A DNA stretch of 64,000 bases from Synechococcus sp. CBW1002 (lineage in GTDB: Bacteria > Cyanobacteriota > Cyanobacteriia > PCC-6307 > Cyanobiaceae): contig NZ_CP060398.1 in assembly GCF_015840915.1 (NCBI RefSeq), positions 930,001 to 994,000 of the forward strand, written 5' to 3'. This document shows, piece by piece, positions 31,112 to 39,944 of the stretch (position 1 is the first letter of the stretch; each line of letters starts with the position of its first letter). The notes beneath the pieces were generated by a model. That model did not search any database, was not told the DNA's origin, and saw only the letters and a program-made list of their open reading frames with translations. The position numbers and the translations under genes are program-made.

Positions 31112-32590
31112 TCAGGCCAGCGTTCCCAGTCTTCTTTCGCTGCGGCCGTAGCGATCCTCGAAGCGGACGATGTCGTCTTCGCCCAGGTAGGGGCCGCTCT
31201 GCACCTCGATCAGCTCCACAGGAATCTTGCCCGGGTTGCTCAGCCGGTGCTTGGCCCCCAGCGGGATGTAGGTGCTCTGGTTCTCCCCCACCAGCTCCTC
31301 CACACCGTCCTTCTCCACCATCGCCGTGCCCTTCACCACCACCCAGTGCTCGGCCCGGTGGTGGTGCATCTGCAGCGACAGGCTGGCACCGGGCTTCACC
31401 TGGATCTTCTTCACCTGCCAGCGCTCCCCTTCGGTGACGCCGTCGTAATGGCCCCATGGCCGGTAGATGCGCCGGTGCGCCTTGCTTTCCGGCGCACCGG
31501 CGCGCTCCAGCAACCCCACCACCCCTTTGACGTCCTGGGCCCGGTCCCGATGGGCCACCAGCACCACATCGTCCGTTTCCACCACCACAAGGTCGTCCAC
31601 CCCCAGCCCCACCACCAGCCGGTGTTCGCTGCGCAGATAACAGTTGCGGCTGTCCTGGCTGATCACCCGGCCCCGCAGCACGTTGCCCGCCTCGTCCTGG
31701 TCGGCCGTTTCCCACAGGGCGCTCCAGCTGCCGACATCGCTCCAGCCCGCCGCCAACGGCAGCACGGCTCCCAGCTTCGTCTTCTCCATCACCGCCACAT
31801 CGATCGCCACGTTCGGGCAGCCGGCGAAGGCCTCACGCTCCAGCCGCAGGAATTCCAGGTCGCTGCTGTCGTGATCCAGGGCCGCCCGGCAGGCACTCAC
31901 CACCTCCGGGGCCAGCCGGTCCAGTTCCGCCAGAATCGCACTGGCACGGAACAGAAACATGCCGCTGTTCCAGGTGAAGTGGCCGCTGGCCAGGAACTGC
32001 TCAGCGGTGGCCCGATCCGGCTTCTCGACAAATCGTCTGATCGGCAGCGGGGCCGCAATCTCACCGGCCGCCATCGGCTCCTGGGCCTCGGCTTCGATGT
32101 AGCCGTAGCCGGTTTCCGGAGCGCTGGGCACGATCCCGAAAGTGACCAGCTGGCCTGCCGCCGCCGCCGGGATGCCCGCCAGCACCGTGGCTCGGAAGCG
32201 GGTCAGATCGCGAATCACGTGATCGGCCGCCAGCACCAGCAGCAGGGGGTCCTCACCACGGCTGGTGGCCTGCAGCGCCGCCACCGCCACCGCCGGAGCC
32301 GTGTTGCGCGCCACCGGCTCCAGCAGAATCGCCGCCGGTTCCACGCCGATCTGACGCATCTGCTCAGCAACGATGAAGCGGTGATCTTCGTTGCAGATCA
32401 ACAGCGGCGCTGCCAGCCCAGGCAGACCCGCCAGCCGCTGCTGGGTCTGCTGCAGCAACGTTTCCTCGGCATCACCCGCCAGGGCCCAGTACTGCTTGGG
32501 GTAGCTCGCCCTCGACAGCGGCCACAGCCTGGTGCCGGTGCCACCACAGAGGATCACCGGCACCAGGGGGGCGGAGGAGGAGGGCGCCAT
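31112..32590 (-). CDS. manC: Mannose-1-phosphate guanylyltransferase / mannose-6-phosphate isomerase
   Basis: A bifunctional type II enzyme of 492 residues (ATG at 32590) that makes GDP-mannose for surface polysaccharides. The nucleotidyltransferase half starts 'PVILCGGTGTRLWPLSRASYPKQYWAL' and contains 'FVEKPDRATAEQFLASGHFTWNSGMFLF'. The C-terminal cupin isomerase has 'YRPWGHYDGVTEGERWQVKKIQVKPGASLSLQMHHHRAEHWVVVKGTA', with the metal-binding histidines, and 'STYIPLGAKHRLSNPG'. It lies next to the dead sulfotransferase, which suggests this was once a larger glycan locus. Confidence 0.95.
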   Translation of the reverse strand: MAPSSSAPLVPVILCGGTGTRLWPLSRASYPKQYWALAGDAEETLLQQTQQRLAGLPGLAAPLLICNEDHRFIVAEQMRQIGVEPAAILLEPVARNTAPAVAVAALQATSRGEDPLLLVLAADHVIRDLTRFRATVLAGIPAAAAGQLVTFGIVPSAPETGYGYIEAEAQEPMAAGEIAAPLPIRRFVEKPDRATAEQFLASGHFTWNSGMFLFRASAILAELDRLAPEVVSACRAALDHDSSDLEFLRLEREAFAGCPNVAIDVAVMEKTKLGAVLPLAAGWSDVGSWSALWETADQDEAGNVLRGRVISQDSRNCYLRSEHRLVVGLGVDDLVVVETDDVVLVAHRDRAQDVKGVVGLLERAGAPESKAHRRIYRPWGHYDGVTEGERWQVKKIQVKPGASLSLQMHHHRAEHWVVVKGTAMVEKDGVEELVGENQSTYIPLGAKHRLSNPGKIPVELIEVQSGPYLGEDDIVRFEDRYGRSERRLGTLA

Positions 32591-32693
32591 GGAATGTCCC
32601 GGTGCGGATGTGGGGGATTCCCATTCAATCGGAACCGCTGTCGCTCCAGGCCACCGGGGAGGCATCAACCCTGAAGCCTCATGAGGTGTCGCC

Positions 32694-33236
32694 TCAGAGA
32701 TCGAGCAGGCCGGGGGGCGGGGTCAGGCCGATCCAGCCTTCGGTGAGGTTCACCTCCGGAACGATCGCCTCCACAAACGGAATCAGGAGGGAGCGGGACG
32801 CCGAGTCTCCGCCAGCGGTGCGTTCCACCTCCAGCAGGTCATTGCCGGCATGGATCAGGTCGCGCACGGTGCCGATCACCTCCCCGTCCGGCAGCAGCCG
32901 CACCTCCAGCCCCACCAGATCGAGCACATGGAACTCACCATCGGCCAGCGGCGGGCGGTCGCTGGCGGGCACCAGCATCTCGTCGCCCACCAGCGCCTCA
33001 GCGGCCTCGCGGCTGTTGATGCCCTCAAAGCACACCACAAACAGCTCCTTGCCCGGCAGCTGCCGGCCCCGCTGCAGCACCAGTTGCCGCGGTGGGCCCT
33101 GGCGACCCTTCATCCAGCGGGCACCGGGGCGGGTGAACCGCTCCGGGAAATCGCTCAGGGGCAGCACCCGCACCTCCCCCTGCAGGCCCTGGGCGGCCAC
33201 CACCCGGCCCACCACGAGCAGCTCGGTTTCGCTCAT
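32694..33236 (-). CDS. rimM: Ribosome maturation factor RimM
   Basis: A 180-residue assembly factor for the 30S subunit head. The N-terminal RimM beta-barrel begins '[29 protein letters not shown]', and the C-terminal PRC barrel has '[31 protein letters not shown]', ending '[31 protein letters not shown]'. The ATG at 33236 fits the family start. It is divergent from ndhS with a 66-base gap, so the two share a promoter region. Confidence 0.96.
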   Translation of the reverse strand: MSETELLVVGRVVAAQGLQGEVRVLPLSDFPERFTRPGARWMKGRQGPPRQLVLQRGRQLPGKELFVVCFEGINSREAAEALVGDEMLVPASDRPPLADGEFHVLDLVGLEVRLLPDGEVIGTVRDLIHAGNDLLEVERTAGGDSASRSLLIPFVEAIVPEVNLTEGWIGLTPPPGLLDL

Positions 33237-33302
33237 CGCCTGTGTCCTGCCCCCGAACCCCCGATAATGACGCCACGCGCCGGCCCGCTCCGGGCTTCTT
33301 CC

Positions 33303-33482
33303 ATGGCTGACCTTCCGATCCTGCCCGGCTCCACTGTGGTGGTGAACGACGCCCGCTCGATCTACAACGGTTACCGAGGCTTTGTGCAGCGGATCAGCGG
33401 CAGCCGGGCGGCGGTGCTGTTTGAAGGCGGCAACTGGGACAAGCTCGTGACCATGCCGCTGACTGCCCTGGCCCAGGAGTGA
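33303..33482 (+). CDS. ndhS: NAD(P)H dehydrogenase-like complex subunit NdhS
   Basis: A 59-residue SH3-like subunit of the cyanobacterial NDH-1 complex, where it helps bind reduced ferredoxin for cyclic electron flow. The conserved strand block '[31 protein letters not shown]' is diagnostic. The preceding '[20 protein letters not shown]' forms the first SH3 strands. The gene is complete and convergent with rnc. Confidence 0.9.
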   Translation: MADLPILPGSTVVVNDARSIYNGYRGFVQRISGSRAAVLFEGGNWDKLVTMPLTALAQE

Positions 33483-33546
33483 CGTTTCCATTTTGCCTGT
33501 GCCTCCCTTGCTGACGCTGCGCGTCGTGCACTGACTGTCCTGCGGG

Positions 33547-33563
33547 CAGTGCTTTCAGCACTG
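33547..33563. terminator. Possible bidirectional hairpin between ndhS and rnc
   Basis: CAGTGCT pairs perfectly with AGCACTG around TTC, spanning the rnc stop codon between two convergent genes. There is no T-tract on either side, so terminator activity is uncertain. Confidence 0.35.
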
Positions 33564-34346
33564 TTGCCTGCGAATGTGCTGCAGAGCGGCCCTGGCGGCC
33601 TGTTGCTCAGCTTCACGACGGGAGCCCCCCCAGCCTTCACCCAGGGATTCCTCCGCCCCATTGGTGGCGGTGGAGCCAGCGAGGCTGACGCGGCACACAA
33701 ACCGCCGTGGGTCTGCGTGGCGGCGGCTGCGCTCCTGGCACTGGTAGACGGGCAAGCCCAGGGACTGGCCCTGGCTCCATTCCTGCAGGGCCGATTTCCA
33801 GTTGTGCTGATCCGGATCAGCAAGCAGCGCGGCGGTGGTGTGCTGCCAGTGGGAATCCAGCCAGAGATGCACAGGCTCAAGACTCCCTCCCCAGCTTTCG
33901 TAGAGGCCACCGATCAGGGCCTCGCAGGTTTCGGCCAGGACGGTGCGGCGGCCGGCGAGGTCGCCCTCGGCCATGGCGCCGATCCGCACCACATCCTCCA
34001 GGCCGCAGCGCTCCCCCAGCTCCGCCAGCCAGCGGTCGCTCACCAGCTGGGCGCGCAAGGCTGAGCACTGACCCACGCTCAGATCGGGATGCTCCCGCTG
34101 CAGATATTCCGCCGCCGCCAGTCGCAGCACTGCATCACCGAGAAACTCCAGCCGCTCGTGGTGCTGCGGCCGGCCGGCGGAAGTGTGGGTCAGGGCCTCC
34201 TCGATCGGGGCCAGCGTGGCGGCATCGTCTCCGGGTCCACCGGCAGCGGTGGGGTCGAGCTCGAGCTGACGCAGGAAGGCGAGAAGCTGCTTCTGGCGGT
34301 GCAGCGGGAGCGACGGCGGGGCAGGCGGCCGGGGCTTCGCAGGCAT
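33555..34346 (-). CDS. rnc: Ribonuclease III
   Basis: A double-strand-specific endoribonuclease that processes rRNA and regulatory duplexes. 263 residues. The catalytic signature 'ERLEFLGDAVLRLAAAEYL' holds the metal-binding Glu and Asp residues, and the partner block is 'LAETCEALIGGLYESWG'. The C-terminal double-stranded-RNA-binding domain ends 'GGSRREAEQQAARAALQHI'. It starts about 40 bases downstream of the 3' end of rnpB on the same strand, so two RNA-processing genes are adjacent. Confidence 0.96.
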   Translation of the reverse strand: MPAKPRPPAPPSLPLHRQKQLLAFLRQLELDPTAAGGPGDDAATLAPIEEALTHTSAGRPQHHERLEFLGDAVLRLAAAEYLQREHPDLSVGQCSALRAQLVSDRWLAELGERCGLEDVVRIGAMAEGDLAGRRTVLAETCEALIGGLYESWGGSLEPVHLWLDSHWQHTTAALLADPDQHNWKSALQEWSQGQSLGLPVYQCQERSRRHADPRRFVCRVSLAGSTATNGAEESLGEGWGGSRREAEQQAARAALQHIRRQQC

Positions 34347-34384
34347 GCGTGGCGCTCAGGACCTGGAGGAAAGTGTTGAAAAGG

Positions 34385-34803
34385 GCAGAAAGCAGGACAT
34401 AAGCCGGGTTCTGTTCTCCACCGCCCGGGGGCGAGGAGGGTGATCATCTGTCTGGGACCGCCGTTACCGGCGGCCTCGAGCGGCGCATTGGGGGCGGGAC
34501 GGGTGCCATGGCCAACCGTTGTCCCTGGGCCTTGCTCCCAGCCGGGGTTTACCAAGCCAGCACCTCTCGATGCTGCTGGTGCGCTCTTACCGCACCTTTG
34601 CACCCTTACCTGTGCACGGGTCGGGTTGCCCCGGTGACCGGCCATCGGCGGTGTGTTTCTGTGGCACTCTCCTCACGGTCACCCGCACTGGGCGTTACCC
34701 AGCAAGCCTGGCCATTGGGGAGCCCGGACTTTCCTCAACCGGACGCCACCGCACCCCGAAAGGCACAGCGTCTCCGATCGCGACCACCTCGCCTGCTTTC
34801 TTC
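34385..34803 (-). ncRNA. rnpB: RNase P RNA
   Basis: The catalytic RNA of RNase P, which removes 5' leaders from pre-tRNAs. The universal 5' core GGAAAGTCCGGGCTCC (minus strand, ~34720-34735) and the 3' core ACAGAACCCGGCTTATG (~34397-34413) are present. The ends are set by the P1 helix: AGAAAGCAGG at the 5' end pairs with CCTGCTTTCT at the 3' end. Length (~419 nt) fits a type A RNA. Short open frames across this region are not genes. Confidence 0.93.
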
Positions 34804-34868
34804 AGCGACTGTAGGCACAGCCATGTCAGGGGGCGATGTCGATAATGGAGCTCCCAGGTCACCCCACT

Positions 34869-34942
<74 letters not shown>

Positions 34943-35041
34943 TCCAGGACCTGGCCCGCCGTGATTGTGGGCTGCCGCCATGCCGGGACCGCCCTCTCGG
35001 GCTGCCTAGGGTTTGCGTTCACCCAGGCAATCAAGGTCTTC

Positions 35042-35845
35042 ATGCAAGGTTCCATGCGACCGGCCGGTGGTGATGGGTTCGGCACAGCACTTCAGCTGGT
35101 CGTGGCGGGGATTGTGGCCCTGCTGATCCTGCTGAGCCAGACGATTTTCATCGTTCCCGCCGGCAACGTGGCCGTGGTGACGACTCTGGGCCGGGTGACC
35201 GGCGGGGAGCGACGACCCGGCCCCAACCTGAAGATTCCCCTGATTCAGGCCACGTCGTTCTTTGATGTGCGCACCCAGGTGAGACCGGAGCAGTTCTCCA
35301 CCCTGACCAAAGACCTGCAGGTGATCGAGGCCACGGCCACGATGAAGTACGCGATCCGACCCAGCGAAGCGGGCCGGGTGTTCGAAACGATCGCCACCGA
35401 CAACCAGCAGATCTACCCGCGGGTGATTCAGCCCTCGCTGCTGAAGGCGCTCAAGTCGGTGTTCTCCCAGTACGAGCTGGTCACGATCGCCACCGAGTGG
35501 AACAGCATCTCCGAACTGGTACAGGACAAGGTGGCGGAGGAACTGAAGAAGTTCGATTACGTGACGGTGCAGGGCCTGGATCTCACCGGCCTGCAGATCG
35601 CCGAGGAATACCGCGCCGCCATCGAGCAGAAGCAGATCGCGGATCAGCGGCTGCTGCGCTCCCAGACCGAGGTGAAGATCGCCGAGCAGGAGGCCCTCCG
35701 CTACGAGATCCTCAACAAGAGCCTGGATGACCAGGTGCTCTACAAGCTCTTCCTCGACAAGTGGGACGGGCAGACCTCCGTGGTGCCGGCCCTGCCCGGT
35801 GCCTCAGGCGGCACCCCGCCAGTGATCGTGCAGGGCCGCCGGTGA
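35042..35845 (+). CDS. SPFH/prohibitin-family membrane protein
   Basis: 267 residues. One N-terminal transmembrane helix (about 16-36, 'ALQLVVAGIVALLILLSQTIFIVP') precedes a band-7 domain ('VTTLGRVTGGERRPGPNLKIPLIQATSFFDVRTQV'). A coiled coil rich in Glu, Gln and Ala follows ('YRAAIEQKQIADQRLLRSQTEVKIAEQEALRYEIL'). Prohibitin-like proteins form large membrane rings that organise proteases or lipid domains. The ATG at 35042 is chosen; one at 35054 also works. The stop overlaps the ATG of the aspartyl protease gene (TGATG). Confidence 0.9.
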   Translation: MQGSMRPAGGDGFGTALQLVVAGIVALLILLSQTIFIVPAGNVAVVTTLGRVTGGERRPGPNLKIPLIQATSFFDVRTQVRPEQFSTLTKDLQVIEATATMKYAIRPSEAGRVFETIATDNQQIYPRVIQPSLLKALKSVFSQYELVTIATEWNSISELVQDKVAEELKKFDYVTVQGLDLTGLQIAEEYRAAIEQKQIADQRLLRSQTEVKIAEQEALRYEILNKSLDDQVLYKLFLDKWDGQTSVVPALPGASGGTPPVIVQGRR

Positions 35846-36742
35846 TGCTGCCGGCGGCGGGCCTGGCCTCGTTGCTGGGGGCGATTGCGGCCCTGATCCA
35901 GCTCCAGGGCCCTGCGCTGAAGCCCGGAATCCTGGCAGGCTCGGTGGCCCAGCACCCCCATCCCACCAGCCGACTTCGGCCTTGCCGGTGCCGGCAAGGG
36001 TTGCGACACTCTGAGGCCGCGGCGCACGTCCCTGCCGCCGCTGAACCTGTTGACGCAGACTCTCAAGGCAGGGGGACTTCTCAGCCTCAGCGGCGTCGAG
36101 GCTCTGGTGCTGCCGGTCGGTGGCCTGCCGCCGGACGTGGACGGCGTGCTGGGGGCTCCGCAGCTGCGCCAGTTGCCGCTCTGGATCGATCCCCTCGGCG
36201 GCGTCATGGCCTTCGGCCGCCGTGCCCTGCAAGCCGCGGACCGGGCCTCAGATGATCAGGCGTCGCCCAGGAGTTCCGGGGCCGAAGGCGAGGCAACGAT
36301 CCCCCTCCGCTGGCACCGCGGCGTGCCGCTGCTGTCCCTGGCCACCGGCAGTCGCGCCGGCATGGTGGAGGCCCTGGCCGACACCGGCGCCGAAGGGTTG
36401 TTCGTTTCGCCGGAGCTGGCAGCGGTGCTGCCGGCCCTCGGACCCAGTCAGCCTCTGCGTGTAGCGGGCTTCTGCGGCGAGCAACCGGCCAGCATGACGC
36501 GGGTTCAGGGGCCCAGCCTCACCGGCCGGAGGCCAGCCGCACCGGTGCAGGCCATCCTCACGACCAACCCGGTGTTCCAGTCCCTGGGGGTGAAGGCCAT
36601 CGTGGGACAGGAGCTGCTCCGCCTCCATCGCCAGCTCTGGCGCCTTGAATCCACCCCACCGACCCTGCCCCTCCGGTCAGCGCCTGCGCCGGGGATCCAT
36701 GAGGCCGGCGACGGTGTCAGCTTCGGCAGCGCCGGCGTTTGA
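35845..36742 (+). pseudogene. Retropepsin-like aspartyl protease, frameshifted near the N-terminus
   Basis: The ATG at 35845 overlaps the SPFH stop and opens a signal-peptide-like segment ('LAGLASLLGAIAALIQ' type). After ~37 codons that frame runs into unrelated sequence. The protease proper is in the +1 frame from about 35963: 'ADFGLAGAGKGCDTLRP', then 'VEALVLPVGGLPPDVDGVLGAPQLRQLPLWIDP' and the active-site block 'ALADTGAEGLFVS'. Removing one C from the CCCCC run at 35955-35959 joins both frames. Without this, translation could only begin at a TTG near 36050, losing the signal peptide. The frameshift could be real decay or a base-calling error. Confidence 0.72.
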
Positions 36743-36965
36743 TCGGCGTCCTGGAGGTCCGATCCACCAGGATCTGGCCGTCAGACCCTGGCTCCAGCTG
36801 AAAGCGCAGCACATCCAACCAGGTTTCTCCTTCCCCGCTGAGCTCCACGATCAGGGCAAGCGTCTGGTTGCCCTGCACCGCCGCCGCCGCCAGCAGCAAG
36901 CCGGAACTTTCATAGAAGCTCACATGCCGGGATTCGATGTGCCGCCATGACCGCCGCCACCCCAT
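36717..36965 (-). CDS. Small hypothetical protein
   Basis: An 82-codon frame with a protein-like centre ('VSFYESSGLLLAAAAVQGNQTLALIVELSGEGETWLDVLRFQLEPG') and a basic tail. Its 3' end overlaps the aspartyl protease by 26 bases in the convergent direction. No domain recognised and no clear ribosome-binding site; kept because the opposite-strand alternatives look worse. Confidence 0.35.
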   Translation of the reverse strand: MGWRRSWRHIESRHVSFYESSGLLLAAAAVQGNQTLALIVELSGEGETWLDVLRFQLEPGSDGQILVDRTSRTPIKRRRCRS

Positions 36966-37037
36966 CCCAGCTGGTCAGGGCGATGGCGGTGAGGCTACCG
37001 AGAAGTCGGTTGCTGGCTGCTGCCACCGGCACGATGC

Positions 37038-38012
37038 TTGGGGCTGCTTGTGGACCGCATCGCCATGGTGGCACTGCTGGCCTATGTCGTGCTGAAGGGT
37101 CTCGAGAGCACCATCGTGCGGGCGCTGCAGATCCAAGGCGCCCGCCATCCGGTGGATGGCCTCAACACGATCAGTGCCTGCAACCTGTTCTTCTTCGCCC
37201 TGGTGGTGGTGGGCACCAGTCTGGTGGTGGCCGACCACCAGACTCTCCGCCAGCAGTTGCCCCGGCTGGAGCGGCGCCAGTGGCAGCTTCTCGGTCTCGA
37301 CATGCTGGCTGGGAGCCTGGTGGGGCCCCTCGGCAGCTACATGGCCATCGAGGCCCTGGCGGTGATCGAGAAGACCCTGGTGTTCACTTTGGTGCTGCCG
37401 GCTTCGGCGCTGCTGTCGGTGCTGTGGCTGGGCGAGCCGCTGCCCCGCCGCTTCTGGCTTACCACCGGAGTGATCGCCCTTGGGCTGGTCCTGGCCTCCC
37501 TGGGCAGCGGGGCAGCGATGGCGATGGGCCGGGTGTCGGGCCTGGCCTGGGGGATTGTGGGTGTGGGAGGCTTTTCTTGCAGTGCTGTCACGGCCAGGCA
37601 GCTGGGCCGGGAAGGCCTCGGCATCGGCCTCACCACCGGTCTGCCGTCGTTGCTGGCGGCGTCGATCTTTCTGGGAATCGGTCTGGTGCTCTACGGCCCG
37701 GAGCACTTCATGCATCTGCAGCTGTGGTGGGTGGCGGGGGTGATCGGGCTGTATGCCCTCACGGTGGTGCTGGGCAGTGAGTGGAGCCTGCGCCTCTGCT
37801 ACCAACGCTTCAGCGTGGCCACCGTGGCCATCGTCGGATCCCTGACCATTGCCGTTTCAGTCGTCAGTGCGGCGGTGGTGCTGGCGGAACCGCTGGGCCC
37901 GCCGGTGCTGCTGGGCACGGGGCTGGTCCTGCTGGGCGTGATGCTGGCGGTTCGCGCGGCCCCGATCGTGGCCTGCTCCAGCGGGGCTGCAACCCTGCGG
38001 ACGGACGGGTGA
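37038..38012 (+). CDS. EamA/DMT-superfamily transporter
   Basis: 324 residues with about ten transmembrane helices in two five-helix EamA repeats. The first is rich in 'LNTISACNLFFFALVVVG' and 'GSYMAIEALAVIEKTLVFTLVLPASALLSVLWLGEPLPRRFW'. The second has 'SEWSLRLCYQRFSVATVAIVGSLTIAVSVVSAAVVLAEPLGPPVLLGTGLVLLGVMLA'. The 'LGEPL'/'LAEPLG' pair marks the repeat ends, as in drug/metabolite transporters. Substrate unknown. It is 68 bases upstream of the FetAB-like pair. Confidence 0.88.
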   Translation: MGLLVDRIAMVALLAYVVLKGLESTIVRALQIQGARHPVDGLNTISACNLFFFALVVVGTSLVVADHQTLRQQLPRLERRQWQLLGLDMLAGSLVGPLGSYMAIEALAVIEKTLVFTLVLPASALLSVLWLGEPLPRRFWLTTGVIALGLVLASLGSGAAMAMGRVSGLAWGIVGVGGFSCSAVTARQLGREGLGIGLTTGLPSLLAASIFLGIGLVLYGPEHFMHLQLWWVAGVIGLYALTVVLGSEWSLRLCYQRFSVATVAIVGSLTIAVSVVSAAVVLAEPLGPPVLLGTGLVLLGVMLAVRAAPIVACSSGAATLRTDG

Positions 38013-38080
38013 CCCACCCATCCTCAGGCGCGAGCATCGAGGGGTTGCGGCCGGCGCATCACCACCCAGCAGGACGGGGC

Positions 38081-38734
38081 ATGGGAACGGACGACACCTT
38101 GCTCTTGCGGGCAGAGGGGCTGTTCCACCAGCTGGGCTCACGCTGGCTCTGGCGGGATCTGGAGCTGGAGCTGCAGCCCGGTGATCGCCTGGCCCTGGTG
38201 GCGCCTTCCGGTGCCGGCAAGACCCTGCTGCTGCGCAGCCTGGCCCTGCTGGATCCGCTGCAGCAGGGCAGGCTCTGGCTGCGGGGCCGCACTCCTGTTG
38301 CCTGGGGCCTGCCCGTGTGGCGATCTTGCCTGATCTATCTGGCCCAGCGGCCGGTGCTGTTCCCTGGCACGGTTCGAGACAACCTCCAGGCCGTGTTTCA
38401 GCTGGCCGTCCATCAGCAACGCCGCTGGCGGCCCGACATCCTCGAGGGCTGGTTGGAGACCCTGGGACGTGACAGGGCCTTTCTCGACCTGGACGCCGAG
38501 CGGCTCTCCGGAGGTGAAGGACAGTTGCTCAATCTGCTGCGTGCCTTGCAGCTCGAGCCCGACATCCTTCTGCTCGATGAGCCCACCGCCTCCCTGGATC
38601 CGGCCTCCACGGAGGCGGTGGAGAGCCTGCTGGCCGGCTGGCTGGAGGGGGGCGATCGGGCCTGCGTGATCACCAGTCACGACGGCGACCAGCTGCGCCG
38701 CTTCGGGAATCGCCGCCTGGATCTGACCGTATGA
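38081..38734 (+). CDS. ABC transporter ATP-binding protein, FetA-like
   Basis: 217 residues. Walker A 'LVAPSGAGKTLLLRSL', Q-loop region 'IYLAQRPVLFPGTVRDNL', signature 'LSGGEGQLLNLLRAL' and Walker B 'DILLLDEPTASLDPAS' are in order, and the switch histidine is in 'ITSHD'. The next gene is a FetB/UPF0014 permease overlapping by four bases (ATGA), so the pair resembles E. coli FetAB (YbbL-YbbM), implicated in iron export and peroxide tolerance. The specificity is inferred from the pairing. Confidence 0.88.
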   Translation: MGTDDTLLLRAEGLFHQLGSRWLWRDLELELQPGDRLALVAPSGAGKTLLLRSLALLDPLQQGRLWLRGRTPVAWGLPVWRSCLIYLAQRPVLFPGTVRDNLQAVFQLAVHQQRRWRPDILEGWLETLGRDRAFLDLDAERLSGGEGQLLNLLRALQLEPDILLLDEPTASLDPASTEAVESLLAGWLEGGDRACVITSHDGDQLRRFGNRRLDLTV

Positions 38735-39549
38735 CGCCGATCACCACCGGAGCCCTCAGCATCAGCGACGGCCGCCTCGCCCTGGCGACCCTGCTGATCC
38801 TGGTCAATGTGGCCCTGTCCGCCTTTCTACGGCTGGGCCTGGGCCGCACGCTGCTGATCGCCTCCACCCGCATGGTGGTTCAGCTGCTCCTGGTGGGATC
38901 GGTGCTGGAGTGGCTGTTCCACCAGGACAATGCGCCGGCCATCCTGTTGCTGGCTCTGGTCATGGCCCTGATCGCCGGCATCTCGGCTGTGCAGCGCACA
39001 CGGCGGCGCTTCGCCGGGATCTATCGCAACAGCCTAGTTTCTGTGATGGGCTCCTCGGCCCTGGTCACCGGTCTGGCGATCGTGGCGATCATCCAGCCTG
39101 AGCCCTGGTTCACGCCCCAGTACCTGATTCCTCTGCTGGGCATGGTGCTGGGCAATACCCTCAACGGCATCTCCCTCGGCCTGGATCGCCTCATGGAGGG
39201 GCTGCTGAGCCAGCGGGAACAGGTGGAGGCCTGGCTGGCCCTGGGTGGCACCCGCTGGGAGGCATGCAACGCGGTGGTGCGGGATGCGATTCGCATCGCC
39301 ATGATCCCCACGATCAATTCAATGATGGTGATGGGCCTGGTCAGCCTGCCCGGCATGATGACAGGTCAAATCCTGGAAGGTGCGGCCCCTGCGGCCGCCG
39401 TTCGCTACCAGATCGTCATCCTGTTCATGATCTCCGCCGCCACTGCGCTCGGGGTGTTCGGGGTGGTCTTGCTGGGCTACCGCAGCCTCACCAGCCAGGA
39501 CCATCAACTGCGTCTGGATCGCCTCTCATCCCTGCGCCCTCGCACCTGA
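38731..39549 (+). CDS. FetB-like (UPF0014) ABC permease
   Basis: 272 residues with about seven transmembrane helices. Family blocks are 'LIASTRMVVQLLLVGSVLEWLF' and 'YLIPLLGMVLGNTLNGISLGLDRL'. The coupling-helix region is 'VEAWLALGGTRWEACNAVVRDAIRIAMIPTINSMMVMGLVSLPGMMTGQILEGAAP'. The match to UPF0014/FetB is clear. It functions with the ATPase it overlaps. Confidence 0.9.
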   Translation: MTPITTGALSISDGRLALATLLILVNVALSAFLRLGLGRTLLIASTRMVVQLLLVGSVLEWLFHQDNAPAILLLALVMALIAGISAVQRTRRRFAGIYRNSLVSVMGSSALVTGLAIVAIIQPEPWFTPQYLIPLLGMVLGNTLNGISLGLDRLMEGLLSQREQVEAWLALGGTRWEACNAVVRDAIRIAMIPTINSMMVMGLVSLPGMMTGQILEGAAPAAAVRYQIVILFMISAATALGVFGVVLLGYRSLTSQDHQLRLDRLSSLRPRT

Positions 39550-39944
39550 TCAGCGTGGCGGTGGGCATGAAGAAATGACCCGCCTGTGCCAGCTCCTGGT
39601 TTGTCGGTCCGATTGTAGACAAAAAGGTTGTGATCGCCATGGCTCGCAACACGACGAACCAGAGCGGAGCGGAGGGATCTAGCTGCGGTTTTCTGGTGGC
39701 GATGTACGAACGCTGCTCGATTGTTCGGAACGAACAGGGGGGCTATCTTGTGCATCACGATGCCTTCCCAGAGGGTCAATGGGCCGCCGCCAATCTTCCG
39801 GCTGCCCATGCTCTCTGTTCTTCCCTGGGTCGGCGGGCGGAGCCTGATGGGTGAGTGTCAGCACAGGCCGGCCTGGCGCAGAGTCATCGAACAGCTTGAT
39901 CAGGCCATTGGACAGGCAATGCAATGGTGCAGAGATCTTCCGTT
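39550..39944. other. Intergenic stretch without a supported gene
   Basis: 395 bases between fetB and the CrtO-like gene. Short frames occur on both strands but show no conserved block, start-site or codon pattern. The only structure noticed is a weak TTTGTC...GACAAA pair (39600-39623). Confidence 0.5.

Noticed and set aside
34385-34803. Short open frames across the RNase P RNA
   Set aside because: The region is explained by conserved rnpB core sequences; the frames are coincidental.
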